Assembly: GCA_001579985.1 (NCBI GenBank)
Contig: LRSR01010901.1
Coordinates: 1-24,547 of the forward strand
Origin: Hypsibius dujardini
Lineage: Eukaryota; Tardigrada; Eutardigrada; Parachela; Hypsibiidae
DNA: 24,547 bases
Reading direction: 5' to 3'
Shown here: piece after piece, positions 1 through 10,329 of the stretch
Numbering within the stretch: the first letter of the stretch is position 1
Layout of the letters: the number at the start of each line of letters is the position of its first letter
The notes under the pieces: model-generated
The model's database searches: none
What the model saw: the letters and a program-made list of their open reading frames with translations, nothing else
Told to the model about the DNA's origin: nothing
Position numbers and translations under genes: made by a program

Positions 1-215
1 GTGTCTGTGTCTGTGTCTGTGTCTGTGTCTGTGTCTGTGTCTGTGTATGTGTCTGTGTCTGTGTCTGTGTCTGTGTATGTGTCTGTGTCTGTGTCTGTGT
101 CTGTGTATGTGTCTGTGTGTGTGTATGTGTCTGTGTGTGCCTGTCTGTTTGTCTGAATGTGTCTGCGTCTGTGTCCGCGTCTGCGCTTGCGTCCGTATGT
201 GTCTGTGTTTTTGTT
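1..215. repeat. Microsatellite, GTCTGT-type
   Basis: Near-perfect (GTCTGT)n with occasional GTATGT units, decaying to the right into degenerate GT-rich sequence that runs to about 420. Cys/Leu/Val-rich open frames over this stretch are a by-product of the repeat and are not genes. Confidence 0.95.
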
Positions 216-420
216 CCTGTTGGTGTCTGCCTGCGTCCATATCTGTCGTCTGGTATGTATTGGGTCTTTTTCTGCATACGCCTATACCTATACCTGTGCT
301 GGCTGTATTGTCTGTGTAACTGTTTCCGTGTCTGAATCGGTGTATGCGTATGTCTGCTGGTTCAGTTTTTGTATCTTTGTGTGAGTATGTGTTTGCGTTC
401 ATGTTTGTGTCTATATTTAT

Positions 421-895
421 GCTCGTGCAAACGATGCCGGAAATAAGATGTGTTTATATGCATTGGAAATTACAGGACCACTGGCTTTGTCGGTTTTCAC
501 AGCGTGAAGTTTAGAATCAAGTCATAACGCTTGCAAGTCAGTCGATGGATGGGATGCATGTTTCCCGGCACTGGGAAAAAAATCGATTGTAATTGCTGAT
601 TGATTTTGGTCCTCCGAGAGGAACGTTCGACACTGTAATGAGAGTAAACGGATCGGCTTGTCAAGTGTTTGTGACTGTTTTCAAACGCCAGTAGCTGACG
701 CTTATTTAAATTCCAAGCACTCCTCAACACTGTTTGGATTTATTTGCCGGCTAGAAACAACAGGAAAGAACCGCGCGAAAATTTGCACTTCTACGTTTGT
801 TTATTTTCCTGAATTGCTTGTCTCCGCCCAGTGGCCCGTTTTCGCCCATCATCCACATAAACCAACAGATGAAAAGGCAGGCACGCAGAAAGAGA
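421..895. other. No gene seen
   Basis: Unique-looking sequence between two microsatellites. I see no exon with plausible splice borders and no recognisable protein or RNA. It probably lies in a long upstream intron of the SLC7 gene, whose 5' exons are not visible. Confidence 0.5.
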
Positions 896-898
896 CAA

Positions 899-944
<46 letters not shown>

Positions 945-1032
945 TGACAGACTGACTGGACAGACTGACTGACAGACTGACTGACAAGCAAACAGACACA
1001 CAGACACACAGACACACACACAGACAGACATA
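896..1032. repeat. Microsatellite, CAGA/CTGA-type
   Basis: Tandem CAGA units with CTGA variants (about 900-990), then a CACA/CAGACA tail. The 172-aa minus-strand frame across it owes its C-terminal half to the repeat and is rejected as a gene. Confidence 0.95.
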
Positions 1033-1470
1033 AATGTAGCCAGATCAGTCCTAATATATTAGAATAACAGGGTCGTGGACCTAGTGAGAACATATAATGA
1101 ACAACGCTTCGTGATCTATTCATAGACTGCTTAAACCAGAGCCTGCTTTCTATGGATGCTGTAACTTTGAACTGGGCTCGCGGCGCAGTGTTTGCGTAAC
1201 CGATTGTAAAAGGGGAACTAGGAGATGCCAGTGTCAGGTCAAGTAAAATCGATAAAGTCCTCTTCCGTTTTCGGGAAGAGTTGTCAGCTACGCTGGGATC
1301 TTCTGACATCGACGACTTGTCGTCGAGGGAGACTCTTTGCGTGGCGGAAACGGCGGAAGTGATTAATTACGTCCCAAGACGGAAGATAGGGCGTTGCAGT
1401 CAACCGCAACTGTAGCATTTTACGACCGATAGCCAGTTCCACGGCCATAGTGTCTTCTTCCTCGTTTCAG
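1033..1470. other. No gene seen; probable SLC7 intron
   Basis: No coding signature found. The first recognisable SLC7 exon starts at 1471, after a pyrimidine-rich acceptor ending TTTCAG. The preceding SLC7 exon, which must end in phase 1, could not be found here and presumably lies to the left of the window. Confidence 0.5.
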
Positions 1471-4366
1471 TGATCCTCACATTCGTCAATTGTTGGGACG
1501 TCAAGTGGGCAACAGCAGTGCAAAACGTCTTTACTGGAGCCAAACTTTTGGTGAGGTTATCTCTGCATTACTCCAAGCATATGTATCCATGCTTGTGTCC
1601 GTTGCTTGTATCTGGTGCTATATACCAATACTCAGTATCTGCTAATTACTGTATTTATTTTTGTGTCGGTGTTTGTGTCTGTGTCTGCATCGTGTCTATT
1701 AATGCTTTGTTTATAATTTTATGCACGTATATTCGTAAGTTTGCTTTCACTGTGATTTTTCTTCTTTTGGAGCCAAAAATGCATTAATTTCAGTAAGGTG
1801 ATTTCGGAATTGCATTCCATTTTGGCTAGGCTCTCGCTATCATCATCATAACCGGCATTGTACAACTCGGCCGAGGTAATTTCTGTTGTACTAGCATGAG
1901 GCAAAGTCTGTATTTCGGCTCACCGTCCAGTTAGTCGATGGGTGATTCTTTGATGACATGTGCTTGATTGTTTGATTTACTGTACTATATCTCAGTATAC
2001 TATAGCACTCCAAAAAAATCAAACAATCAAGCAGCTGCCATCAATGAGAAACCCATGAGTGAGCCGATTTGTCGACCAAGTGGAGGGTGAGCCGAAATAC
2101 AGACTCTGCCTCATACACGCTGAGCTCAAAAGCAACACTGCCTAGGTGTTGTTCAACGCACTATCGATCGTTATATAGGCGAAACTTCGAACTTCGAGAA
2201 TGCTTTTCACGGGTCCAACCTCGATGTGGGCGACATCTCCTTGGCCTTCTACGCCGGCCTTTTCGCCTACAACGGATGGACTTACCTCAACTTCGTCATT
2301 GAGGAGCTCCACGAACCAGAAAAGTAGGTGAACCTAGGAATTCTCTGAATGAAAAACTTTTACTCACTTGGAAGTATTTTCAGAGGGAACCTAGAATGTC
2401 TCAGCTTAATATTTTTAAATAAATCTATAATTACGATGATTTTATAAATAAATTTTATCGGTCAGGACATGAACACTTTTCTTTGGCTGACTTTCAAAGT
2501 TAAAAAACACACAGGAATATTCCATTTTCCCAAATTTTGACTGTAAAAAAATTGGGAAATCGTTAAATTTAAAGAATTTTGAGTCTTCTCTTCTCAAAAT
2601 GCAATTTCAAACCGCTTGACATCAGCAGAATCTTTTTTTGACATCAGGGGGCGAAGCGACAGGTCGTTGTCCATCCCAATCGGAAACATATGAGTGATAT
2701 TCCAGAAATGACGCGTAGCTCCGTTCCCTTACTTCCAACACAGATTATGCTAATGCCAAATGATTTGAAATTGATTTTTGAGAAGGATAGTAACAAAATC
2801 TGTTAAATTTAATTATTCTTCAAAAATCAAGTTTTTACTTCTAAAATTAGGGAAAATGGGATCTTCCAGTGTTTTTCCAACTTTGAAATTCAGCCAAAGA
2901 AAAGTATTCATGTCCTGACCGATAAAATTAACTTATAAAATCATCATAATTATAGCTCTATTGAAAAAAAATGAAGCGGAGACATTTTGTGTCCCCCTCT
3001 GAAAATCGTCCCAAGTGAGAACACAGAAAAAACCTACTGTAATATTCGTCTCTGTCTTTCGATATACAGAAATCTTCCAAGAGCAATCGTCATATCCTGC
3101 ATCCTCGTGACGGTCGTCTACACCCTGGCCAACGTGGCCTTCTTCACGACCATCTCACCGAGTGTGATGCTGGCCACACCGGCCGTCGCGGTACTGTTTG
3201 CCGACACACTCTACGGTCCGATGGCCTGGATTATTCCCTTTTTTGTGGCCATGTCGACGTTTGGCGCCGTCAACGGGATTCTCTTCACCTCCTCCCGACT
3301 GTTTTTGGTAGGACAATTGCATCCTTATCTAACAACACGTCGTAGAAAAAAGCCACCAAAGTCGAAAGAGATCCTTGTGTTTGAAACTTGCAGGCCGGCG
3401 CACGGGAAGGCCAAATGCCGCAAGTCCTTACGATGGTTCAGATCGGTAAGAACTTAAAAGAGAACCCGTTTTTGGATAACTTCGTTGCGTACTTTATAAC
3501 TTGTTAATTGCAGAAAGAGAGACCCCGGTGCCTGCTGTGATATTTGTCAGTTTCCTCTCGCTCCTCTTCCTGGCAGCCAGCAACATCTACGCCTTGATTA
3601 ATTATGTATCCATCGTTAATTGGTTAGCCATTGGCCTGGCAGTTTTCGTGCTGGTACGTGGAGGTTCTTTCCTTTCGATCTACGTAATGATAATTACAGT
3701 CCCCCTCGATAAAAGATGCAGAAAAAGCAAATGCATTCTCAACAGGTGTATCTACGGTGGAAGAGGCCAGACATGCCGCGACCAATCAAAGTATGTACAT
3801 TGAATATAGCAAGTCCATTTACATTTTTTTTATGTATATATTTCATATACATTGCATTATAGTATTACACTATTATATTATATTATATTATATATGACAC
3901 ATATTATGTTATGTTATATTATTGTGTATTCTTATGTGTTTAATTGAAGAAAACGCTCGTTTTGTTAGGTGTCACTGATATGGCCAATTGTATATCTGCT
4001 TTGTACGGTCTATATCATCATCTTACCGCTGTACCAAAAGCCTGGAGAAACTGGTATGATTCGGCCTTTCGAATTTTACTTATCAAGTTCACTATTGCGA
4101 GCACAGAGTTTTCAAAGATGTTGCATGGTAGGCGTCGGCTTGCTATTGATGCTGACTGCGCTTCCGGTTTACTGGATCTTCATTTCCTGGAGAAGTAAAC
4201 CCAGTTGGCTCACCCGGTTAAGTGGTACGTTCCCTACCTTCTATTCGCTCGACATTGTACAGTATGTGTGTTTTTTTTCTCGCCTGAAACGAATGACCAT
4301 GTTGTTCTTCTCTCCCACACAGCTTCACTAACTCGGCTAACGCAAAAGACCCTGTTTGTATGCTGA
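1471..4366 (+). CDS. SLC7 L-type amino-acid transporter light chain (5'-partial, multi-exon)
   Basis: Multi-pass transporter of the APC superfamily. SLC7 light chains exchange neutral or large amino acids at the plasma membrane, usually disulphide-linked to an SLC3 heavy chain. Exons read by eye: 1471-1550, 2179-2323, 3070-3307, 3394-3445, 3514-3653, 3746-3790, 3969-4053, 4132-4224, 4323-4366 (TGA). From 2179 on, phases agree at every join. Motifs in order: [35 protein letters not shown] followed by EEL and [22 protein letters not shown] then [54 protein letters not shown] with WRSKP. The NGW..LNFV..E, EGQ/EGH and KP.W patterns and the tail fit LAT1/LAT2 (SLC7A5/A8) better than y+LAT or b0,+AT. 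The N-terminal half is outside the window. A hydrophobic stretch of about 16 residues expected between 1550 and 2179 was not located, so either a small exon was missed or the locus is damaged there. Confidence 0.88.
1897..2113. repeat. 217-bp imperfect inverted repeat (MITE-like)
   Basis: The outer 28 bp (1897-1924 and 2086-2113) are reverse complements with one mismatch. An inner block, 1961-1978 against 2016-2033, is an 18-bp perfect match. It lies in the SLC7 intron immediately upstream of the 2179 exon. No clear target-site duplication and no coding capacity. Confidence 0.8.
2363..3019. mobile_element. 657-bp foldback/MITE-like element filling an SLC7 intron
   Basis: The arms, about 2363-2633 and 2742-3019, are reverse complements along almost their whole length, with roughly 110 bp of loop. 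Ends read CTCACTTGG and CCAAGTGAG. The well-matched block includes TATCGGTCAGGACATGAA (left) and its complement near 2910-2930. The element occupies most of the intron 2324-3069 and ends about 50 bp before the acceptor. No transposase ORF, and I could not define a target-site duplication, so the superfamily is open. Confidence 0.8.
4054..4131 (+). other. Short in-frame intron or retained insert in the SLC7 gene
   Basis: A 78-nt segment starting GTATGA and ending GGTAG, with no stop in the reading frame, so the frame is open whether it is removed or kept. Removing it gives ...[19 protein letters not shown], which follows SLC7 spacing. Keeping it inserts 26 residues ahead of the last membrane segment. 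This is the definition of an exitron-type intron. The acceptor lacks a strong pyrimidine tract. Confidence 0.55.
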
Positions 4367-4690
4367 CGGCTCCCCCTACAGTACTCGGGATACTATCAAG
4401 GAATCCAATGTGACTTTGTACATTTAAAGGGACGTGGTATTCGCGGCTTTAATTGTCACAGCACAGCTCTGCCGAAAAGCACTTCCAGATTTTATAACCC
4501 GGACAATTTATGTTCTATTAAAATCAATTCAAAATGTGGACAAACGTGCCCATCAAAATGGTGAAACCATTCATCCGAAATTATCATCTTCTCGCGTCAT
4601 ATTTTTTACTGTCATACTGTACACGCAGGATGTAATGTACTATGGGGCAGTAGAGCTACACAGACACAGTAGACAGCACAGTACCGACTA
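4367..4690 (+). other. 3' flank / probable 3' UTR of the SLC7 gene
   Basis: No second gene. The first AATAAA after the stop is at 4855-4860, inside the adjoining MITE, so that element may supply the polyadenylation signal. This is inference only. Confidence 0.4.
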
Positions 4691-5023
4691 TGAGGTAAGG
4701 GCACTGGAATGGGCCACTTGTTTTTCCCGTACCCTGGAATGGACCACCCTGGAATCACAACTTCCACACAAGTTTTGGCTATCACTAAGATTCTAAGCGA
4801 CAGAGAATATTCGATAATTCGGTGAAAATTGTGGGAACATGTTTAAAAAAGAGAAATAAAAAGTTCCATTGGACGATTGGAGAAGTCCACTGTAGAGGTC
4901 GCTGACTACGCAGTAACTTATTTGTTTTTTTTTATTAATTTGCGACAGAGCGCCCCCTGCCGCCCGGTGGCCCATTCCAGGGTACGGGAAAGCCAAGTGG
5001 CCCATTCCAGTGCCCTTACCTCA
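4691..5023. mobile_element. 333-bp MITE with about 58-bp TIRs and TA flanks
   Basis: 4691-4749 and 4965-5023 are inverted copies starting TGAGGTAAGGGCACTGG, with few mismatches. Both sides are flanked by TA (4689-4690, 5024-5025), compatible with Tc1/mariner-type insertion. Within each arm the unit CTGGAATGGGCCAC occurs twice as a direct repeat. Too short to encode a transposase. Confidence 0.82.
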
Positions 5024-5025
5024 TA

Positions 5026-5560
5026 CCGTACTTCTTTTACTTCTTTTACAGAAGAATTTGTATGTTGCAAGACCGGTGGTTCCTACAATAACTAATTGCG
5101 AATCCAGCAGATTATTGAAATCGTTTCAAATCACATTCGTCAGTGTAAGACTTAGGACAAGGACATGGTTAAAAACATTTAGATCTGTTATATCGGGCGG
5201 ATAATAGTATTTGACACTGCAACTGTGGCTCCTGTCATCATTTGGATGTCTTACAGTGAATCCGATCCGTCGCATCTCTCTTCAGAAACCCATTCGGTTC
5301 TCTGGGTTCGATATTCATCACATTCGCGTTTATAACACGTCATCTCGTACTCATTCAGTTTCGCTGTTACATTCAGACAATCAGACAGCGAAAGGCGCTT
5401 CTTGTACGTCGCTACGCGAACTCCTACACATTCAAGTCAGATGTGCGCCTTAACCCTGGCCAAAAATATGACAGTAATTCGAACTTTAATTGAAATTCTT
5501 TATGGTTCCCCGAACGATCGTATCACAGTACATCTGTACATTACAATTTGGTGGTCTATC
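5026..5560. other. No gene seen
   Basis: Open frames here are short, without splice-compatible exons or recognisable motifs. I see nothing I can annotate. Confidence 0.5.
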
Positions 5561-5564
5561 TTTT

Positions 5565-5810
5565 TCTTCATACCAAAATGAATCTGTATTGCATTCCAAA
5601 ATTAGATGCAAAAACAAATACAATTATGGACTGAGTCGCACCTGGTTGACCAATGGTCAGTCTTCCAAAATGCTCCCCCCTTGACCACAACATCATTTGG
5701 CATAACCAATCGGTCTCTACAGGGGAAAAAAGTGAAACATTTTTTGTCCGGGAATTCAACCGCCGACCTTCTCGCAAGAGGCAGAGCATAAATCGCTGAG
5801 CTAACAGAGA
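5565..5810 (-). mobile_element. Probable tRNA-derived SINE fragment
   Basis: Read on the minus strand, 5803-5792 gives TAGCTCAGCGAT, close to an A box, and 5761-5751 gives GGTTGAATTCC, close to a B box. Spacing is tRNA-like. A loop reading CTTGCGA between them would place TGC at the anticodon position. The stems are degenerate, so it is not a functional tRNA. The non-tRNA body probably runs down to about 5565; that boundary is a guess. Confidence 0.5.
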
Positions 5811-6053
5811 CACACAACAGAAGAAATAATGAAATTACTAACGAGGAAGATACTTTGACTAGAAAAACGGACCAGTGTCAATTGGCACTGTACTTATCTT
5901 TTATCAACACTATAAGTAATTTTGAACTCTGTGCTTAACAAAAATATTCAAATCTACAATTGTTTTTCCATTTCCAGCCTTTTTCAATCTTACACTGGAA
6001 GTCCCAATAAAATTGGTGTTATAAATGGTACTCCGGTTGATTATCTTAAAATA

Positions 6054-6457
6054 CATCACGTGACGTCATCGGGTCTCCTTGTCTCATTTGGACATTCTTT
6101 TTGAAAATTTTATTAGACGAATTTCGTCTGATTTACTAAGTTTTGGACTTTTTGGATAGATACTCAAATTTTATACACGCAAAACTCAGCCTTAGAGTTT
6201 ACCTAGTGTAGCGAGATAGGCATCATCACAAACCTTCGCAAATTTTTTATTTTGGGATGGGGTGAACTTGGGTCGCCGTGTTTTTCACTTTTGCTTTGCG
6301 ACTAGATACGGTAGACAGAAACGCTGCTTTTTGCGTGTAACAAATCCGCATACCTATCGAAATCGTTCAAAAAGTAGTAAATCTGACGGAATTTGTTTAG
6401 TAACATTTTTAATAAGAATGTCCAAATGAGAGAAGAGGACCTGGTGATGTCATGTAA
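6054..6457. repeat. Long inverted repeat, about 125-bp arms
   Basis: 6054-6180 is the reverse complement of 6333-6457, with moderate divergence and a few small gaps. The best block is CTCATTTGGACATTCTT on the left and its complement near 6413-6430. The loop is about 152 bp. No ORF of interest. Likely an old MITE; outer borders are fuzzy. Confidence 0.72.
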
Positions 6458-7284
6458 CTTTTCTGAAAAACAAAAAAAAGGCGAAAGTTTAAAAATTGAC
6501 GATGGTTTGATAGAAAATAGTGAGCAAAGTTGTAAATCTATATTCCGTGCCAACACGTTCGGCGCCACCTGTCATGAATTTCAGTCTAAAACAAAGCGCC
6601 GGGCTCCCATTGAGATAGTAAAATTGTTAGCGATTATAACCGTATTTTGGATAGTGTTTAAATCGAAGGTACGGACATCTCGCTGGTTACTCCGATCGCA
6701 AGGTCTTACATCACAATTTTGAACACCTCTTTTGTAGTGTCGAGGGTCGGCTTGCCATTGTTAGATAAGCGCACCCTGAATTTCCATAAGCTTTGTCCGT
6801 CATCCCCAGACCCGGACTGAGAGAGACAGCAAGGTACATACACCCTGGATAAAGTTGGTAGCGGGATGCGGCGCCCACTTATTGTTTTAAATACTATCTA
6901 TTTTTCCTACAGGTCGGACATGATTTACCATTCATTATACTCTGTGTCCAACGCCGCTGCGATGATTGTGACGACGACTTGCAGCAAACAGACAAAGGTC
7001 TACTTAAACAATGCCTCACGCGCGAAGTGTTCTAACAGCCAAAAATGATTACCATATTCCGGCGATAGACGTATAAAGACAAAACACGGAGGGCAAGAAA
7101 GGAAGACAGAACCTGGACCAGGCTTATCGTGTTTACCAAGCTGTCATTTAGCAGGGTATGCATAACACATTTCAAAAACTTCACATATAAACCTCACTTC
7201 CAGCCGTTTAAAGCATTACAGTTTCCTGCATTTATTCAGCTGCTTTTATGTACAAACACTTTATTTAACTCACATCGACCTAAA
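6458..7284. other. Upstream region of the YfaP-domain gene
   Basis: No coding exon recognised in this 0.8-kb stretch. It carries a candidate TATA element near its right end, annotated separately. Confidence 0.4.
7186..7191 (+). promoter_or_regulatory. Candidate TATA box
   Basis: TATAAA in CACATATAAACC, 94 bp upstream of the ATG at 7285. It would place a start site near 7215 and give a 5' UTR of about 70 nt. A second TATAAA lies at 7072-7077. Sequence match only. Confidence 0.3.
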
Positions 7285-9171
7285 ATGTACACCAAAATTC
7301 CGTTTGTTGTTGTCATTGCGCTGGCTGGTAAGTGGCAAAGTCGCCGGTCCTTTGTATATTCCATGAACAAAATTTTATTTATAGATAAATCGCATGTATA
7401 CAATTTATTTATTCATACATATTAAATTATATTAGCACCGACAAAGGTTTTATCTTCTTCGTTTGATTCATATATACGTATAAAAATAATAAGTATTCAT
7501 ATAATTATGTATATATAATATAATAATTATAATTATGCATATATAATTAAATTATATCAGCTTCTACCATACGTATGATTCATATTTTTTGTTTGATAAT
7601 AACAAGGGTTTTCCGTGCGTGCTGACGAGTTCTACCTGGGTTCCATTGCCGGGGCCGTCAAGGATGCCGTTTCGAGCTCTTCCCTCGGTAACGTGGAGGT
7701 TCGCGTTCCCCTCTGGCCGTCCTCGCAACAGAGTAAGTCCATTAGCGCAGCGAAGATGTTCCTCGGCGCCGGTCGGATGAAGACCCTCGATGACTGGGTC
7801 TACACCTACACCACGACGGACAACCGAGGGTCGTATTCGATTAGTATGCCGCTGACCGAGGCCAGCGCCAACTACAGCGTCGAATTCAGCGCGCCCAACT
7901 ATAATCCCACGGCCATCTCCAACGTCGGAGTGCGCGCAAACGAAGAGACCATCGTGGAGGAGCTCAACTACATCGACCGGAGTGTCACCGGACCCGGGAT
8001 CGTCAGCGGCGTGGTGAGGAACGCCCTGACCGGTAATCCGGAGGGTGGAGTCTTGTGTCAGCTACGGAAGGGTTCCGGAATTCCGGTCGGGCAGGTCGTC
8101 CGGGAAGTCATCTCGGCATGGGATGGTACGTAAACAGCTTACAGCATAGTACCGTTTCAATTTCTGGCGCCATAAATTAAATCTCATAATTTTATTTCAT
8201 GTTTGCTCATTCGTTCCTTAATAAAATGAGACTTCCAAAATGAGTTTTTTTATAATTTGAGACAATTTATTTTTTTATTAAATATTTCATTTTATACGTA
8301 TTATTTTATTTGGGAAAAGGAGGTGACAAAAGGGGGTGTATAGGGGAGACTATAATGTTACCCATCAATCAATGTGGTGATTTAATTTATGCTTAATTTA
8401 AATGCCGAACATTAAAAATAAATCGTATGTAATTAAATTTAAATGTACAGTCTTGATTAAACAACACTATTGTAATAACTGCGAAACACTTCAAATTGAC
8501 TAATTGTTTCAATACCAAACATTAGGGCGAAAGTAGAAGCCTCGACCTGTCTAAACGAAATTATAGGAATAATTTTGTATTGCTTAGGCACATGGAGCGC
8601 CTCGCTGGATACCGGTAACTACGCGGCCGAGTGCAGCAAGTTCGGTTTCGCCACCATCACCCGCAGTGGCGTCCTGGCTATCGGTCGTCAGACCACCATC
8701 AACCAACACATCCTCATCACGCCCCTCCCGAAGGTGGGTGAGACCCGCATCATCCTCCGTTGGGGCGCGAACCCACGCGATCTGGACTCGCATTTGAGCG
8801 GGCCTATCCCGGGAGCGGGACGATTTCACGTGTTTTACAGTAACCGTGGCACTAACACATCCTCCCCTTACGCCATGCTGGATTGGGACGTGACGTCCGG
8901 CTACGGGCCGGAGACGGTGACCATTGCCAGGCAAGCTGCCGGCCGTTACCGCTACTCCGTGCAGGACTACACATATCGCGGCCAACAGCACAGCGAGTCG
9001 CTCTCCAATTCCGAAGCCACGGTCACGCTGATTCACGAGGGCATTACACGCACCTTCCAGGTGCCGCAACGGCGGGTCGCCACCTTGTGGACGGTGTTCG
9101 AGCTCAACGGTCGTGAGATCATCCCCATCAACAGCATGATCAACTACCATGACTCCTCAACCGTCCCTTAG
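7285..9171 (+). CDS. Secreted protein with carboxypeptidase-regulatory-like segments and a YfaP/DUF2135-like domain
   Basis: Three exons, 7285-7327, 7607-8125 and 8588-9171 (TAG), both introns in phase 1, total 381 aa. Residues 1-20 (MYTKIPFVVVIALAGFSVRA) form a classic signal peptide with a likely cut before Asp21, so the product should enter the secretory pathway. Residues about 27-125 and 137-230 look like two beta-sandwich units of the CarboxypepD regulatory type; the second has the pattern GIVSGVVRNALTGNPEGG, then GTWSASLDTGNYAAEC. Residues about 238-370 start RIILRWGANPRDLDSHL and continue with RFHVFYS; this W...DLDSHL motif is typical of YfaP/DUF2135-type domains common in bacteria. 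No catalytic site is visible, so binding or adhesion is more likely than enzymatic activity. The short signal-peptide exon, AT-rich introns and GC-rich exons show it is an established nuclear gene. Function unknown. Confidence 0.85.
7328..7606 (+). other. Intron 1 of the YfaP-domain gene, TA-rich
   Basis: GTAAGT donor and AACAAG acceptor. The 7480-7560 part is almost pure A/T with short TATATAAT/ATTATA palindromes. No other feature. Confidence 0.7.
8126..8587 (+). other. Intron 2 of the YfaP-domain gene
   Basis: GTACGT donor, TTGCTTAG acceptor, AT-rich. No nested gene or repeat recognised. Confidence 0.75.
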
Positions 9172-9589
9172 CTGCCGTTGTCTGTCTGTCTCGGCACTCA
9201 CAAATCTTCATTCATTAACCTGCGAGTGGACATGCTAAAATATTTACCGAAAATTTTTTTTACATTCTGCCGGACGTTTACGGTCACCTTCCAATGATTA
9301 TTTTTTGAGTAACAAAATAGCTTGAGTTTAGTTTTCTTATCTTCTCGAGCAAGAGAGGAATCATCCGTCTCTCCATAAATCTTTCCATCTTAGGAGCTTC
9401 CTGTCCGTCTGTCCTATACCAGTTTGTGCGAACACTCCGCTTTCCCCACATACTGTACACCATATCTCCCCGTATTTCCCTCGATATTCCGTTGTCTTCT
9501 AAGCTGACAGTGTCTCTGTTAGTTCTCCGTCTCTTGCCGTTTTTCCACCTACGTGGAGCCCTTTGCCCTGTGGAGCCTTCCGCGTAGCC
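9172..9589. other. 3' flank, no gene seen
   Basis: A minus-strand open frame of 103 aa (9284-9595) is Arg/Lys-rich only because the plus strand is becoming pyrimidine-rich. I find no canonical AATAAA close to the YfaP-domain stop. Confidence 0.45.
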
Positions 9590-10030
9590 TTTCATCTTTA
9601 ATCACATCATCCCATTTTTCTGCTAACCCTCTCATTTACCTGCGAACCCTCCCCCTGCCATCATATACTATCCGTCTCTCTCTCTCTTTTTTCTATGTAA
9701 ACCCGTCCGTTCCGCCATGCGCCCTTCTGTCTTTCCGTCATCAATCCGTCCTTCAGTTAACCATCCGTTACTCTGTGAGCCCTCGCATCTCACCATTTGT
9801 TATTCATCTTTCCGTCCTCTGTCCATCACTGATCCTTCCGTTTCGCTACGCAAACCTTCACCTCCTTCTATTTTACCTCTCCACAATCTCCCTGTCTCTC
9901 CGTCCTCCTTCTGGCTATTTGCGAACCCATCCGTCTCGCCATCTGTCCTTCCGTTCATCAGGTTCCCTTCCGCACTGTTGAAACCCTACCTGCCCCTCTC
10001 GCTATCTGGCGAACTTCTGTCTGTCAGCTT
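9590..10030. repeat. Pyrimidine-rich degenerate minisatellite
   Basis: Strong C/T strand bias with recurring degenerate units such as GCGAACCCATCCGTCTC, CATCTGTCCTTCCGT and AACCCTCCCCCT. The period is irregular. The two Ser/Pro/Leu-rich open frames over it are composition artefacts. Confidence 0.65.
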
Positions 10031-10329
10031 TTTCAAAAAAGGTTGTTCGCATGATTTATTTGTCGCCGCAAGCCGGAGAACTCAGATTTGGATACAGGGA
10101 GTGTGGATCTGTGCACTTTCATTTGCAGTAAAAAAGACCAGTACAACGAAGTGTCTGGGTCGTTTAACGACAAGAGCATGCATGTCATATAGACAACTGG
10201 AGACATGTGGAGTCATTGAAATGCACTAGAAAAATTGCTTTCAGTAGGTTAGCGACTTATTGCCAACACGACTCGAATGGCCACTTGTGACTTTGGTCAA
10301 TTTAGGTAGCGACAACTACACATGTATTG
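10031..10329. other. No gene seen
   Basis: Short spacer between the pyrimidine tract and the long inverted repeat. Nothing recognised. Confidence 0.5.

Noticed and set aside
791-1309. 172-aa minus-strand open frame
   Set aside because: Its C-terminal half is translated microsatellite, and the rest shows no motif or splice-compatible border.
5745-5808. Functional tRNA gene on the minus strand
   Set aside because: Box-like motifs are present but the acceptor, D and T stems do not pair; better read as a SINE head.
8584-9150. 188-aa minus-strand open frame opposite the YfaP-domain exon
   Set aside because: Exact antisense of a GC-rich coding exon; Arg/Val/Gly-rich composition and no recognisable domain.
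9553-10229. Two Ser/Pro/Leu-rich plus-strand frames
   Set aside because: They follow the pyrimidine-rich minisatellite; composition explains the lack of stops.
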